From: Testudinibacter aquarius
Lineage (GTDB): Bacteria > Pseudomonadota > Gammaproteobacteria > Enterobacterales > Pasteurellaceae
Assembly (NCBI RefSeq): GCF_004342725.1
Contig: NZ_SMCP01000015.1
Location: 1 to 64,000 of the forward strand
Reading direction: 5' to 3'
Length of the DNA stretch: 64,000 nt
Below are positions 1 to 12,100 of the stretch, piece after piece. Each line of letters starts with the position of its first letter. The stretch's first letter is position 1. The translations under genes and the position numbers were made by a program. Below the pieces are notes generated by a model. The model had not been told where the DNA came from, made no database searches, and saw only the letters and a program-made list of their open reading frames with translations.

Positions 1-89
1 TCACCCGTGATGTTTGAACGACAAAAGGCAAATACTAAAATGCTTTTTAATTAAAACCAGTCTTAAAATTGTTGCAGGAAATTGAACTA

Positions 90-623
90 TTACACATCAA
101 CAAAAGGATGAATACGGACAAAATTAGCATGTAATTCAGCAATACGCTCTAAATCAGCTCTCCCTTCTTCTTTATCCCTTGCGTTTTTTTCTAGTAGCCT
201 ATCTATTTCGTTTTGCACTAAGTACGGTTGAGGCGGAATATGCTTTGCCCCCTGAATCATGACAGGAACAGAACGGTATTTGCCCGAATACATTTCATAT
301 TTTGTTGATTTTAAAAGTAATGTATTAAATTCTTTAATGTGTCGCTCAGATAACGGCTCTTTATTCTTAATAATATCTAATAGATAATAAATGGCCTCTT
401 GATGGTTGATGACGTCTAAGTGATCTTTAAACGGCTTACCTTTAGCCGTCATCCCGTTTTCAAGCAATACTCTTGTTTCAATTAACGTTAATTGGTTTCC
501 TTCGATAGCGTTAGAGGCTTGATTGTATCGAATCATAAAATCATCTTGTAATGATTGCGCCGTAATAGGATCTAATGGTCTTTTTGTATCGAGTATTTTT
601 TTGAGTTGTTCAACGGAGTCCAT
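90..623 (-). pseudogene. Fic/DOC family protein truncated inside the catalytic motif
   Basis: Fic enzymes transfer AMP or related groups from nucleotides to target proteins. This 177-residue product has a Fic N-terminal region. S37-N-A-I-E41-G42 fits the inhibitory-helix signature [S/T]xxxE[G/N], here N-terminal, as in class II Fic proteins. The reading frame reaches the start of the catalytic loop, H172-P-F-V-D-V177, and stops exactly where G-N-G-R should follow. The catalytic His is present but the nucleotide-binding part of the loop and the C-terminal helices are missing. After the stop, another frame can be read for about 20 codons with a hydrophobic stretch (about positions 1-60), which suggests decay by frameshift rather than clean truncation. 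The gene lies just upstream of ppiB on the same strand. The product is probably catalytically dead. Confidence 0.75.
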
Positions 624-736
624 AAGCGTTTTCCTCGATTAAGTGCTTATGCCGCACTTCGCAAACGGGCGGATAGTTAATCCGCCTCTACATTGCCTAA
701 TCAAATATCTTTGTCAGTAACCGGATAAAAACGGAA

Positions 737-1246
737 TTACTCCACCGTCACCGATTGAATAACCACATCTTCTTGCGGCACGTCTTGGTGGAAGCCTTTA
801 TTGCCGGTTTTCACTTGGCGAATTTTCTCTACTACGTCCATGCCTTCGACCACTTCGCCGAACACGGCATAGCCCCACTCTTGCACCACGTCACGGTCGT
901 ACATCTTTTTGCCACGGTAATCCAAGAATGTGTTGTCGGCCACATTGATAAAAAATTGGGCGGTGGCAGAGTGCGGATCGCTGGTGCGTGCCATGGCAAT
1001 TGTGCCTTTTTTATTGCTTAACCCATTGCTGGCTTCGTTTTGAATCGGTTTGTCGGTGGCTTTCTCTTTCATGCCGGGTTCCATGCCGCCACCCTGAATC
1101 ATAAAGCCATCGATCACACGATGGAAAATGGTATTGTTATAAAAGCCTTTTTTACAGTAATTTAGAAAATTTTCGCTGGTAATTGGGGCTTTTTCGCTGT
1201 TTAATGCTAGTTTGATATCGCCAAAATTGGTGTGTAGTGTGACCAT
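737..1246 (-). CDS. ppiB: Peptidyl-prolyl cis-trans isomerase B (cyclophilin)
   Basis: A cytoplasmic cyclophilin that speeds cis-trans isomerisation of X-Pro peptide bonds during folding. The 169 residues are full length for the PpiB family. The cyclophilin core is plain: the [13 protein letters not shown] segment holding the catalytic Arg near residues 41-53, then [17 protein letters not shown], and the [15 protein letters not shown] segment near the C-terminus. There is no signal peptide, so it is the cytoplasmic B form, not periplasmic PpiA. It is divergent from cysS across a 139-bp gap that must hold both promoters. Confidence 0.96.
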   Translation of the reverse strand: MVTLHTNFGDIKLALNSEKAPITSENFLNYCKKGFYNNTIFHRVIDGFMIQGGGMEPGMKEKATDKPIQNEASNGLSNKKGTIAMARTSDPHSATAQFFINVADNTFLDYRGKKMYDRDVVQEWGYAVFGEVVEGMDVVEKIRQVKTGNKGFHQDVPQEDVVIQSVTVE

Positions 1247-1327
1247 AAATTAAATCCTATTTAATTGTGGTAAAAACGTGATAATGTGGTGCTATTATTT
1301 CATAAAAATAACAAAACGGCTACTGAC

Positions 1328-1341
1328 TCAACAGACCCTAA
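1328..1341 (+). repeat. Copy of a recurring 13-14-mer, TCAACAGACCCTAA
   Basis: TCAACAGACCCTAA sits 45 bp before cysS, flanked by short inverted arms (ACTGA before, TCAGT after). The same 14 bases occur at 50079-50092 before trmN. The first 13 recur at 32077-32089 inside the end of coaD, and a one-mismatch copy lies at 20477-20489. Function unknown. Confidence 0.5.
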
Positions 1342-1385
1342 TCAGTCATATTATTTAAACGACGACAGAGAACGCAGGACAGAAA

Positions 1386-2765
1386 ATGTTAAAAATCTAT
1401 AATACGTTAAAACGGGAAAAACAAGAATTTAAACCGATCCATGCCGGAAAAGTGGGGATGTATGTGTGTGGTGTGACGGTGTATGACTACTGCCATATTG
1501 GTCACGGGCGCACCTTTGTCTGCTTTGATATGATCGCCCGTTATTTACGCTATTGTGGCTACGACCTGACTTATGTGCGCAACATCACCGATGTGGATGA
1601 CAAAATCATTAAACGGGCAGCGGAAAATGGCGAAAGTTGTGATCAGCTGGTCGATCGCATGGTGACGGAAATGCATGCCGATTTCAGTGCCTTGAATATT
1701 CAAGCCCCCACGCGTGAGCCACGCGCCACCCACCATATTGCTGAGATTATTGCGATGGTCGAAAAATTACTGGCACGCAAACACGCGTATGTGGCAGATA
1801 ACGGCGATGTGATGTTCTCAGTGCCGAGTTTTGGCAAATACGGCTTGCTGTCGCGGCAAGATCTGGATCAGTTGCAAGCCGGTGCCAGAATCGAAATTTC
1901 TGCGATCAAACAAAATCCGATGGATTTCGTGTTGTGGAAAATGTCGAAGCCGAACGAACCGAGCTGGGCGTCGCCTTGGGGTTTGGGGCGTCCCGGTTGG
2001 CATATCGAATGTTCGGCAATGAACCACAAAGAGCTGGGCGCGCACTTTGATATCCACGGCGGTGGCTCGGATTTGATGTTTCCACACCATGAAAATGAAA
2101 TCGCGCAATCTTGCTGTGCCCACGGCGATGATTATGTCAACTACTGGATCCATTCCGGCATGATCATGGTCGATAAAGAGAAGATGTCGAAATCGCTCAA
2201 TAACTTCTTCACCATTCGTGAGGTGCTGAAACATTACAACGGCGAAAGCGTGCGTTATTTTCTGCTGACCGGGCAATACCGTAGCCAATTAAATTACAGT
2301 GAAGAAAATTTGAATCTGGCGCACACCGCACTTGAACGACTTTATACCGCCCTGCGTGGCACCGATCCACTGGCAAAAGCTAGCGGTGGAGAGAGTTTTG
2401 TAAAGACGTTTAAGGAAGCGATGGATGACGATTTTAACACGCCCAATGCGCTGTCGGTGCTATTTGAATTGGCAAGAGCAGTCAACAAAGCCAAGCAGGA
2501 ATCCCCGGCACAAGCCGACGGCTTAGCAGCACGTTTGCGTGAGCTGGGCGAAGTGTTGGGCATTCTATATCAACAACCGGAAGCTTTTTTGCAAGCCGGT
2601 TCAAATGATAGCGAAGTTGCTGAAATTGAAGCCTTAATTCAACAACGCAACCAAGCCCGTGCCGACAAAAATTGGGCTGCGGCCGATCAAGCGCGCGATA
2701 AATTGAACGCCATGGGCATCATTTTAGAGGACAGCACCGACGGCACCATTTGGCGTAAAGCATAG
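1386..2765 (+). CDS. cysS: Cysteinyl-tRNA synthetase
   Basis: Class I aminoacyl-tRNA synthetase that charges tRNA-Cys in the cytoplasm. The 459 residues are the usual length. The HIGH-type motif is present as CHIGHGRTF near residue 36 and the KMSKS motif as [11 protein letters not shown] near residue 266. Zinc-ligand Cys/His positions are visible (VCGVTVYD near residue 28, IECSAMN near 207, FPHHENE near 232). The ATG follows a purine-rich stretch, GGACAGAAA. The gene ends at a USS-pair hairpin and is the last housekeeping gene before the giant adhesin. Confidence 0.98.
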   Translation: MLKIYNTLKREKQEFKPIHAGKVGMYVCGVTVYDYCHIGHGRTFVCFDMIARYLRYCGYDLTYVRNITDVDDKIIKRAAENGESCDQLVDRMVTEMHADFSALNIQAPTREPRATHHIAEIIAMVEKLLARKHAYVADNGDVMFSVPSFGKYGLLSRQDLDQLQAGARIEISAIKQNPMDFVLWKMSKPNEPSWASPWGLGRPGWHIECSAMNHKELGAHFDIHGGGSDLMFPHHENEIAQSCCAHGDDYVNYWIHSGMIMVDKEKMSKSLNNFFTIREVLKHYNGESVRYFLLTGQYRSQLNYSEENLNLAHTALERLYTALRGTDPLAKASGGESFVKTFKEAMDDDFNTPNALSVLFELARAVNKAKQESPAQADGLAARLRELGEVLGILYQQPEAFLQAGSNDSEVAEIEALIQQRNQARADKNWAAADQARDKLNAMGIILEDSTDGTIWRKA

Positions 2766-2806
2766 CTTTTTACACTTAATGAAATAGTTATAACTTATCA
2801 ATATAA

Positions 2807-2835
2807 CAAAGTGCGGTTTTTTAGACCGCACTTTG
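2807..2835 (+). terminator. USS-pair hairpin downstream of cysS
   Basis: An inverted pair of uptake sequences: an 11-bp perfect stem, CAAAGTGCGGT against ACCGCACTTTG, with a 7-nt loop. Paired USSs behind genes commonly act as intrinsic terminators in this family. No strong T-run follows, so termination here may be weak. Confidence 0.7.
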
Positions 2836-3120
2836 TCTATTCCACGGAACACTTCCTGCCACTCTGTCTCTGATTAGTTTTATAAAAAAACATAAAACTG
2901 ATTATTTTCATAAAGTTATTTTATTGATTTAATCATTCTGACCGAATATGTCGATTCGTATGAATTATTTTATTTTTATGTTGGTAAATGTAATAAAAAA
3001 CTTTTTTACTCAGCATATAGAAAAGTAATTAAAAAAGTGTTCTAATGCCGCAATTATAGTCTTAATTGTAAAAATAATTAAGATTTTGTTTTTGACAAGT
3101 CAGTGTAACGGAGTATAACA
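2836..3120 (+). promoter_or_regulatory. AT-rich upstream region of the adhesin gene
   Basis: With the cysS terminator this makes a gene-free stretch of about 355 bp. It is very AT-rich with short A and T runs (for example around 2880 and 2996-3010). There is no simple-sequence repeat long enough to suggest slipped-strand phase variation. A ribosome-binding site, GGAG, lies about 7 nt before the ATG at 3121. I see no promoter I would defend; AT-rich DNA of this kind often marks silencing by H-NS, which is inference. Confidence 0.4.
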
Positions 3121-6100
3121 ATGAATAAAATTTATAAAGTGATCTGGAGTAAGGTTGTTCAGGCGTGGGTTGTGGTGTCTGAGCTCGGATCATCTCAAAG
3201 CAAAGGTGGCTCAGTTCGTACGCTGGTGCGTGCAAGCAACCATTCGCTCTTGTCTCCTTTGTCTGCCGTGGCGTTTGCGGTCAGCATGGCGTTCGCCGGC
3301 TTGGCTCAAGCTGTGGTTGTCTCCACAACAGGATATACAAATGGTTCTCCTAATGCCTCCATCGTTATTGGCAGCGCAGTAGGTAATACGGGTTGCTGGG
3401 GTGGAACAGGTACAGCCTCAGGCGTGGATTACAGCGCTGTTTCTGCGGTGGATGGCTCCGGGCAGTTGGCTTCCGTCTGGGGTTGTGCCAATGGTAACGG
3501 GCAAGTCGCGGCTACCTTATTGGGCAGTGGCGCGAAGGCCAATGGTGCTTGGGCCACTGCAATGGGGCCGTATGCCGAGGCCGGCACACGTGGTTCGGCA
3601 TTTGGGGTAAAAGCGAATGCCGGCGGAAACGATGCGGTAGCGCTGGGTTCTTTTGCCAACGCTACTGCCAGCCAAACGGTGGCAATAGGCGGTTCGATTG
3701 GTAATGCGGCAGATGCGACAAACCGCGCCAATGCCACCACCGCCAGTGCAGTTGGAGCGGTTGCGATTGGTTCTAATACGGTAAGAGGCGCACAGGCCAG
3801 TGGCACCGATTCGATTGCGATTGGCGGGCAGTCAACAGCCAGTGGTGGTGGTACGATTGCCATCGGTAATCTGGCCACGGGTACCGTTGCCAATACCGTT
3901 GCCATTGGCGTGAGCACTAATGCAACGGGATTTGATTCGGTAGCACTGGGCTCAGGGGCGCAGGCATTAGCCGGCGGAGCCAATATAGCGATTGGTAGAG
4001 GGGCTTACACCAATGGTACAAGCAGTCCCGCCAATCCTGCAAACGGCACTAATATCTCCATCGGTAGTGCTGCCGGTGTGGGACAAACCACCACCGCCAA
4101 CGGTAACGTGGCAATCGGTGGCAATGCGGGGCAAAACGTATCCGGTCGTGCCAACTTAGCCATGGGCTTCCAAGCGGGCTCCGGCGTCAGTGGTAATGCC
4201 AATATTGCCTTTGGTCGTAGTGCAGGCTTTGGTGGTACAGCCGCTGCGCCTTACGCACAATCCGGCTCTGTCGCTATTGGTGATAGCGCATTGTCAAGCA
4301 GCGCCACAGGCTATTCAACCGCTGTGGGTAGCTATGCACAAGCCACCGGCCAGCAAGCCATCGCCATCGGCGGCGGTTCGGCAGCCAATTCCATTGCCAG
4401 CGGCAACAATGCCGTTGCCATTGGTACCGTCGGTACGCAAGCCACCAGCAGCAATACCGTTGCATTGGGCAGCTCAGCCCAGGCTAACGCTATAAGTGCG
4501 ATTGCGGTTGGTAATAGCGCCCATGCCTTGGGTCAAGGCAGTGTCGTGATGGGTAGCGCAGCAGGGCAACTGAATACTCAAGCCTACACCATTGCCATCG
4601 GCAACAGTGCAGGCACTGCCACAACAGGAACCACTAATACTGAAAATACTGCCATTGGTCGTAGTGCTGGGCAGAATGTGAGCGGCAACACCAACTTGGC
4701 GCTGTCTTCGCAAGCCGGGCAAAACGTTTCAGGTAGCAACAACTTCGCTGCCATGCTGCAGGCCGGACAATATGTTTCCGGCAACAATAATATTGCTATT
4801 GGACAAACCGCAGGCAGAGGCAGTGCTGCTACAGCGATGGCGGCTTCTCACACAGTGGCATTAAGCACTGGCGCTGTTGCGAGCCAAGATAATGCCATCG
4901 CCATTGGCAGAACCTCGCAAGCCACCAATGCCAATGCTGTCGCAATGGGTTATACAGCAAGGGCACTCGGAGCAAATTCAATTGCGATGGGCAACGCTGC
5001 CCTCGTTAATAGCTCTGCTGGGAATGCCATAGCCATCGGCATTAACGCCCTCAGTACCACGTATTCCGGTGTTGCGATTGGTGATAATGCCAGGGCAACT
5101 ACCTCAGGTCTAACCAGTGCCACAGCAGGCTCATCCACGGCAATCGGTAGGAATGCGGGGGCCAACCTGGGCACCGCCGTTGGCGAAGGCGCTTGGGCGG
5201 CTAGCAGTAGCGTATCGATTGGACGTAACGCCGCCAGTGTGCCTAAAGACTGGAGCACTTCTGATATGAATACCACAAACAATAATTTTGGTATCAGTAA
5301 CTATCCAGGCGCAGGCAATGTGGTGATCGGTGATAACGCCAGAGCTATGGTAGGCGGTCGGGGGGCAAATCTGGCTTCCGTAGCGTTGGGCTATGGTGCC
5401 AGCATTGTGGCTACCGATGAAACCACCATCACCAACCAACGCTTGTTGGGCGTGGGCAGTGCCACCGCGCTGGGTGGCAATACACTCATCACCGGCTCCA
5501 CCGGTGCCACTGTAGTGGGTGCCAATGCCAATTCCACCGGTTCTAACGGCAGCGTAAGCGTGGGGCAATATGCCACCGCAGGAACACTGGCAAGGGGAAT
5601 ACTTACGCCTGCGGAAGCCGGTATTGCCATCGGTGGTGCGCGTTATAATACCAATGGTGCAGTGGTTGCCAGCACCGCCACCCGAGTTACCGGCGAAGCG
5701 GCGATTGCGATTGGTAGTGCCTTGCCAACTGGAACAACCTATCAAATTACCACCGCCACCGCGGCTAATGCCATCGCCTTGGGCACCGGGGCGCAAGCAT
5801 TGGCTGAAAACACCATCTCGATTGGTACCGGTAACGTCGTGAGAGGCGCTAACTCCGGTGCCCTGGGTGATCCGTCTTATATTTCAGGCAGCGGTACTTA
5901 TACCATTGGTAACGATAATGGTACTTCTGCTCAGCCGATTGCCGCCAATAATTCCGGTGCTTTTGGTAACAACAATGCCATGATTGTTGGCGGCTCAAGC
6001 GGCATCCGCATTGTGGGTAACAACAATAATGTTAGCTCCTCTAATGTGATGGTGTTGGGCAACAATGTCATTGTCGGCACTGGTTTAGATGGCGCTGTGG

Positions 6101-9100
6101 TGTTGGGCAATGATTCTACCGTCAGCAAAGCTGTAGATACCGCAAAAACTGATTTAAACGGCTTAACTTACACTTATGCTACTGCTGGTGCAGCCCCGGC
6201 TGACGGTGATGTAGTGAGTGTGGGCACTGCTGCCAAACCACGTCAAATTCAAAACGTCGCTAACGGACAAGTGTCTGCCACCAGCTTAGATGCCATCAAC
6301 GGCAGCCAGTTGTATGCAGTGGCGGATACACTTTCCGGCAAATTAACCCATTTTTATAGCGTAGCGAATACTGATTCTACAGCAGGCAACTACAACAATG
6401 ACGGTGCCACCGGCGCAAATGCAATGGCACTGGGGCCTAATGCCAAAGCAGTGGGTGCACAAAGTATTGCCATGGGCTTGAATGCTCAGACCTCTGATGG
6501 TGCCGATTCGGTTGCGATTGGTCATGAGAGTAATGCATCAACCGGCTCTGTCGCCATGGGACGTGGAACGGTTGCTAATGGACAGAATGCGGTGGCAATC
6601 GGCCTGGGGGCGCAAGCCACTTCGGCAGAATCGGATAATTTTGGGGGCGTGGCGATTGGCGGACAAAGCCGAGCCACCACGCCAACCGGCGCACTGTATA
6701 CTGCAACCGCGATTGGCTATTCCAGCCAGGCAACAACCGATGGTGCTTTGGCACTCGGAGATACGGCTAAAGCCACTGCCAATGCGGGTGATGTGGCTTT
6801 AGGTAGCAATTCCGCTACCGCAGCGGTGGTTAACACCACCGAAGCAGGGATAGGTGGTTTGAAGTACTCCGGCTTTGCCGGCACCGCCGCTACCTCCACC
6901 GTGAGCGTAGGTGACACAGATAAAGAGCGCACCCTGACCAATGTGGCAGCAGGACGCATTAGCCAAACCAGCACCGACGCTATCAACGGCAGCCAGTTGT
7001 ATGCGACTAATTTAACCTTGAGTAATGTTGCCACTACTGCCGTAAGCATTTTAGGCGGCGATGCCAAGTTGGCTACAGATGGCAACATCACCATGACCAA
7101 TATTGGTGACACCGGTAAAACTACCGTACACGATGCAATTAAAGCAGCGAAAACCGAAGTGACAAATGGAACCAATGTGACCAGTGTGGTGAAAACCGAA
7201 GGCGCCAATGGCCAAGCGGTTTATACCGTTAATGCTAACGGAACAACGGCTTCCGCAGGTTCCACCGCAGTGACAGTGAGCGCCGATCCGAAAGACGGCA
7301 CCACCAATATCACTAACTACAAAGTTGACCTCTCGCAAGAGACGAAAGACAGCATTGCCAAAGCCGATAGTGCACTTCAATCTTGGACAGCGCAGGTGAA
7401 TGGTACGACAGCGAAGACGATTGATAAAGACAATACCACGTTGAATTTTGTTAATGGTGACAATATTCTGATCACCAATGATAATGGTGGGATTAAAGTG
7501 TCTACCAGTATGACGCCAACCTTTACTAGCGTTAACGCCACCACAATCACGGCACCAACCATCAGCACCGGCAATGGTGGTCCGAGCATGACCACCACGG
7601 GTATTGATGCAGGCAGCCAGAAAATCACCAATGTTACTGCGGGTTCGGCAGATACCGATGCGGTTAATTATAGCCAGTTGAAAGCGGTACAAGATGCGGC
7701 TAAAACCAGTAGCGTAGTCAAAGGCACCAATGTAGCCAGTGTTACCTCAACCACCACCGGCGTGAACACCGAATATACCGTGAATGCCGACGGCACTACT
7801 GTATCCGGCACAGGTGCGGTTAAAGTGACTGCGGGTGATAAAAATGCTACTACTAACGTTACCGATTATGCACTGGACTTAACTGATAAGACCAAGGAAG
7901 ATATCGCCAAAGGCGTGACAGCCTCTGAAGATATTGCCAGCAAAGGTATTGCTTTTGCCGGTGACAGCGGTGACAACGCCACCCGCAAACTCGGCGAAAC
8001 CTTAAATGTTAAAGGCGGCAATACCACCGAAGCCAATCTTACCGACAATAACATTGGCGTTGTTTCAAATGGCGCAGATACCTTAACGGTAAAACTGGCA
8101 AAAGATATCAACCTTGGCGCAACAGGCAGCCTTACCATCAACAACAACAAGCTGGATAAAGACGGTTTGGAAGTGGTTAGCGGCGTTACATCTGTGTCTG
8201 TTAAACCGATTAAACTGGGTGACCCGGTGTCGGTGGTGGCGACTGATGGCAGCAACACTGCGGTGTATGGCGCTAAAGGTTTAAGTTTTACTGAAACCAA
8301 CGGCACACCTTTGGCAAACAGCCCGAGCATCAGCCAAACCGGCATTAATGCAGGCAGCCAACAAATCACCGCTGTGAAGAGCGGTGTTGACGGCACAACC
8401 TTGGCAGATGCCGCAGGCGACACCCTCACCAACGCTGCCAACATCGGCGATGTGAAAAATGCTATTACCAATCTGGAAACCCAATACCAAGGCGACAACA
8501 CAACGGTGACCGTGAAACGCAAACCGGCTGAAGTGTTGAGCATTACTGGCGGAGCAACCGATTTAACTGATAACAATATCGGTACGGTGGGTAATGCCGA
8601 TGGTTCTATTGCCGTGAAATTGGCGAAAAATCTGACCGGATTAACTGATGTCGCAACCGAAAGTTTGTCGGTTGGTGACAAAGTGACGATTACCAGTGCC
8701 GGCATTGATGCAGGCGGCTTACCGATCACCAATGTGGCAGACGGCGTGAATGACGACGATGCGGTGAATATGTCTCAGTTAAATAAAGTTGCCGGTGGTT
8801 GGGAAATCGGTAACGATATCACCGAAGATAAAATTGGTAATGTGGCTGCCGGTAAGCGGGTTGATTTTGTTTCCGGTAATGAAGAAAGCACGCAGGTTAC
8901 GGTTGCGCAAGGTGCCGACGGAAATAGTGTTGTAACAGTGGAAGCCGCACCGGGTGCGCTTCGCTACAGCAACACCAATACCGCAGCAGGTGGCAATGTT
9001 TCGACTGGTGATCAATTTACTGCTACCGATTCAGTTACTTTGGTGGGTAAAGATGGTGATACCAGCGGTGGTGTGACGATTAACAATGTTGCACCGGGAA

Positions 9101-12100
9101 CATTATCTGCTGACAGCAAACAAGCGGTTAACGGTTCTCAATTGTTTGCCACCAATACTAATGTAACTACGAATGCAACAAATATCACCAATCTGCAAAC
9201 TGAAGTGGGCAAAGGCTGGAATGTACAGGCTAACGCAACAGCAGCAGAGAAAGTTGCGATGGGCGATACGGTTAAATTTATTGATGGCAAAAATATTGAA
9301 ATCACCCAAAATGGCAAAGAATTCACCATTGCTACTGCAGCGGCTTTAGTTGCTGACAGTTTGACCATCACCAATGGCCCGGTGATTAACGCCGAAGGTA
9401 TCAATGCAGGCAGCCAACAAATCACCGCTGTGAAGAGCGGTGTTGACGGTACAACCTTGGCAGATGCCGCAGGCGACACCCTCACCAACGCTGCCAACAT
9501 CGGCGATGTGAAAAATGCCATTACCAATCTGGAAACCCAATACCAAGGGGATAACACAACGGTGACCGTGAAACGCAAACCGGCTGAAGTGTTGAGCATT
9601 ACTGGCGGAGCAACCGATTTAACTGATAACAATATCGGTACGGTGGGTAATGCCGATGGTTCTATTGCCGTGAAATTGGCGAAAAATCTGACCGGATTAA
9701 CTGATGTCGCAACCGAAAGTTTGTCGGTTGGTGACAAAGTGACGATTACCAGTGCCGGCATTGATGCAGGCGGCTTACCGATCACCAATGTGGCAGACGG
9801 CGTGAATGACGACGATGCGGTGAATATGTCTCAGTTAAATAAAGTTGCCGGTGGTTGGGAAATCGGTAACGATATCACCGAAGATAAAATTGGTAATGTG
9901 GCTGCCGGTAAGCGGGTTGATTTTGTTTCCGGTAATGAAGAAAGCACGCAGGTTACGGTTGCGCAAGGTGCCGACGGAAATAGTGTTGTAACAGTGGAAG
10001 CCGCACCGGGTGCGCTTCGCTACAGCAACACCAATACCGCAGCAGGTGGCAATGTTTCGACTGGTGATCAATTTACTGCTACCGATTCAGTTACTTTGGT
10101 GGGTAAAGATGGTGATACCAGCGGTGGTGTGACGATTAACAATGTTGCACCGGGAACATTATCTGCTGACAGCAAACAAGCGGTTAATGGTTCTCAATTG
10201 TTTGAAACCAACCAAAATGTAGCAATCAACACCACGAATATAGCAACCAATGCGGCCAATATTGCCAAAGGTATTAATTTTGGTGGCACCGAGGGCAGCA
10301 ATAAATATGCGTTGGGCGACACCATCAATGTGAAAGGCGATAGCAACATCACCAGTACAACCATTGCCGGTGGTACGCAGTTGGCATTGGCGAATACCGT
10401 TACTATTGGCAATGCAACCACAGGCAAACCGGTGACGATCAATGGCGAAGCCGGTACGGTTGGCGGTTTGACCAATACTACCTTTGATGCAGCCAACATC
10501 ACCAGCGGGCAAGCCGCGACAGAAGACCAGTTGAAAGCGGTTAGCGAGGTTGCCAGTGCCGGGTGGAATGTGCAAGCCAATGATACGACCGCAGCGAACG
10601 TAGCACCGAATGATACGGTGACGTTTAAAGACGGCAAAAATATTTTGGTAACTCAAGAGGGCAAAACATTAACTATTGCCACTTCTGATACACCGGAATT
10701 CACCAGTGTGAAAATTGGTGATGCCACCAATAACACCACGCTGACCAGCACAGCCAACGGCTTGGATGTGGGCGGTGACAAGATCACCAATGTTGCTACC
10801 GGCACAGCGGATACCGATGCGGTGAATGTGGCGCAATTGAATGAAGTGGCAGGCGCAGCAGCGAAACCACTGACTTTTGCCGGCAACAGCCGTGTAGCAG
10901 CAGATGGCACGAGCGATGTTGAGCGTAAATTAGGTGAAACCCTGAAGATCTACGGTGCAACTGATGGCAGCCTGACAGCGCTCTCAACGGATGCGGCGAC
11001 AGCAGGCAGCTACAGTGGAAAAAATATCCAAACAATTACGGATAAAACCACCGGAGCCGTACAAATTCAATTGGCGGAGAATCCGGAGTTCACCAGCGTG
11101 AAAATTGGTGATACCACCAATAACACCACATTGACCAGCACAGCCAACGGCTTGGATGTGGGCGGTGATAAGATCACTAATCTGAAGAGCGGTTTGGACG
11201 GTACAACGTTGGGTAATGCCAGCGGTGCGGTGTTGACCAATGCGGTGAATGTGGCTGACCTGCAAAGTGCGGTCACAGGGTTGACCGATGGTGGCTTTAA
11301 AGTCAATGCCGATAATGCGGATGCTAAAACCCATAAACTGGGCAACGAGTTGGCGATTGTGGCGGGTAATGCCACAGACACATCTAGCAGCAACTTGGCA
11401 ACCAAAGTTGAGCAAGATGCGGACGGTAAAACTACGGTGACCGTAAGCATGAAAAATGCACCGACCTTTACCGGTACGGTGACCGCACCAACATTTGTGA
11501 CTAGTGGTAACAATCCGGTGACGATTGGTGATGGCAAAGTGACCGGCTTGGTTGCACCGACTGAAGATGGTGATGCTGCCAATAAAAAATATGTGGATGA
11601 TCAGGTAACCAATATTAACACTACAGTTGATGCCGTTGCGCTGAATACCTCAGGCGACAGCGGTGCCGGTAATGTTAACCTGAAAACACAAACATTGTCG
11701 GTGACCGGTACGGCGGATCAAATTGAAACAACCGCAGCAGACCAAGGCATCAAGCTGAAGTTGAGCGACAAAGTGACCGATTCGCTGGCGAAAGCAGACA
11801 ATGCGGTGCAATATGATGATCCAGCTGTGAAAGATAAAGTAACCTTGGGTGGCACAGACAGCACAACGCCGGTGCAGTTGACCAATGTCAAGGCGGGGGA
11901 TCTGAGTGCGAACAGTACGGATGCGGTCAATGGCAGCCAGTTGTTTGCTACCAATCAAAATATTGAAACCTTGCAAAAAGGCTGGAACGTCACGACTTCT
12001 CAATCGGACGGCACAGCAAGTGGAAGTGCGGTCACGGCAGTGAAAGCCGAGGATACGGTGACCATTGATGCCGGTAAAAATATCGTCATTACTCAAGATG

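Noticed and set aside
1818-2288. Antisense open frame of 156 codons within cysS
   Set aside because: It lies fully inside a highly conserved synthetase gene and shows no domain or start signal.
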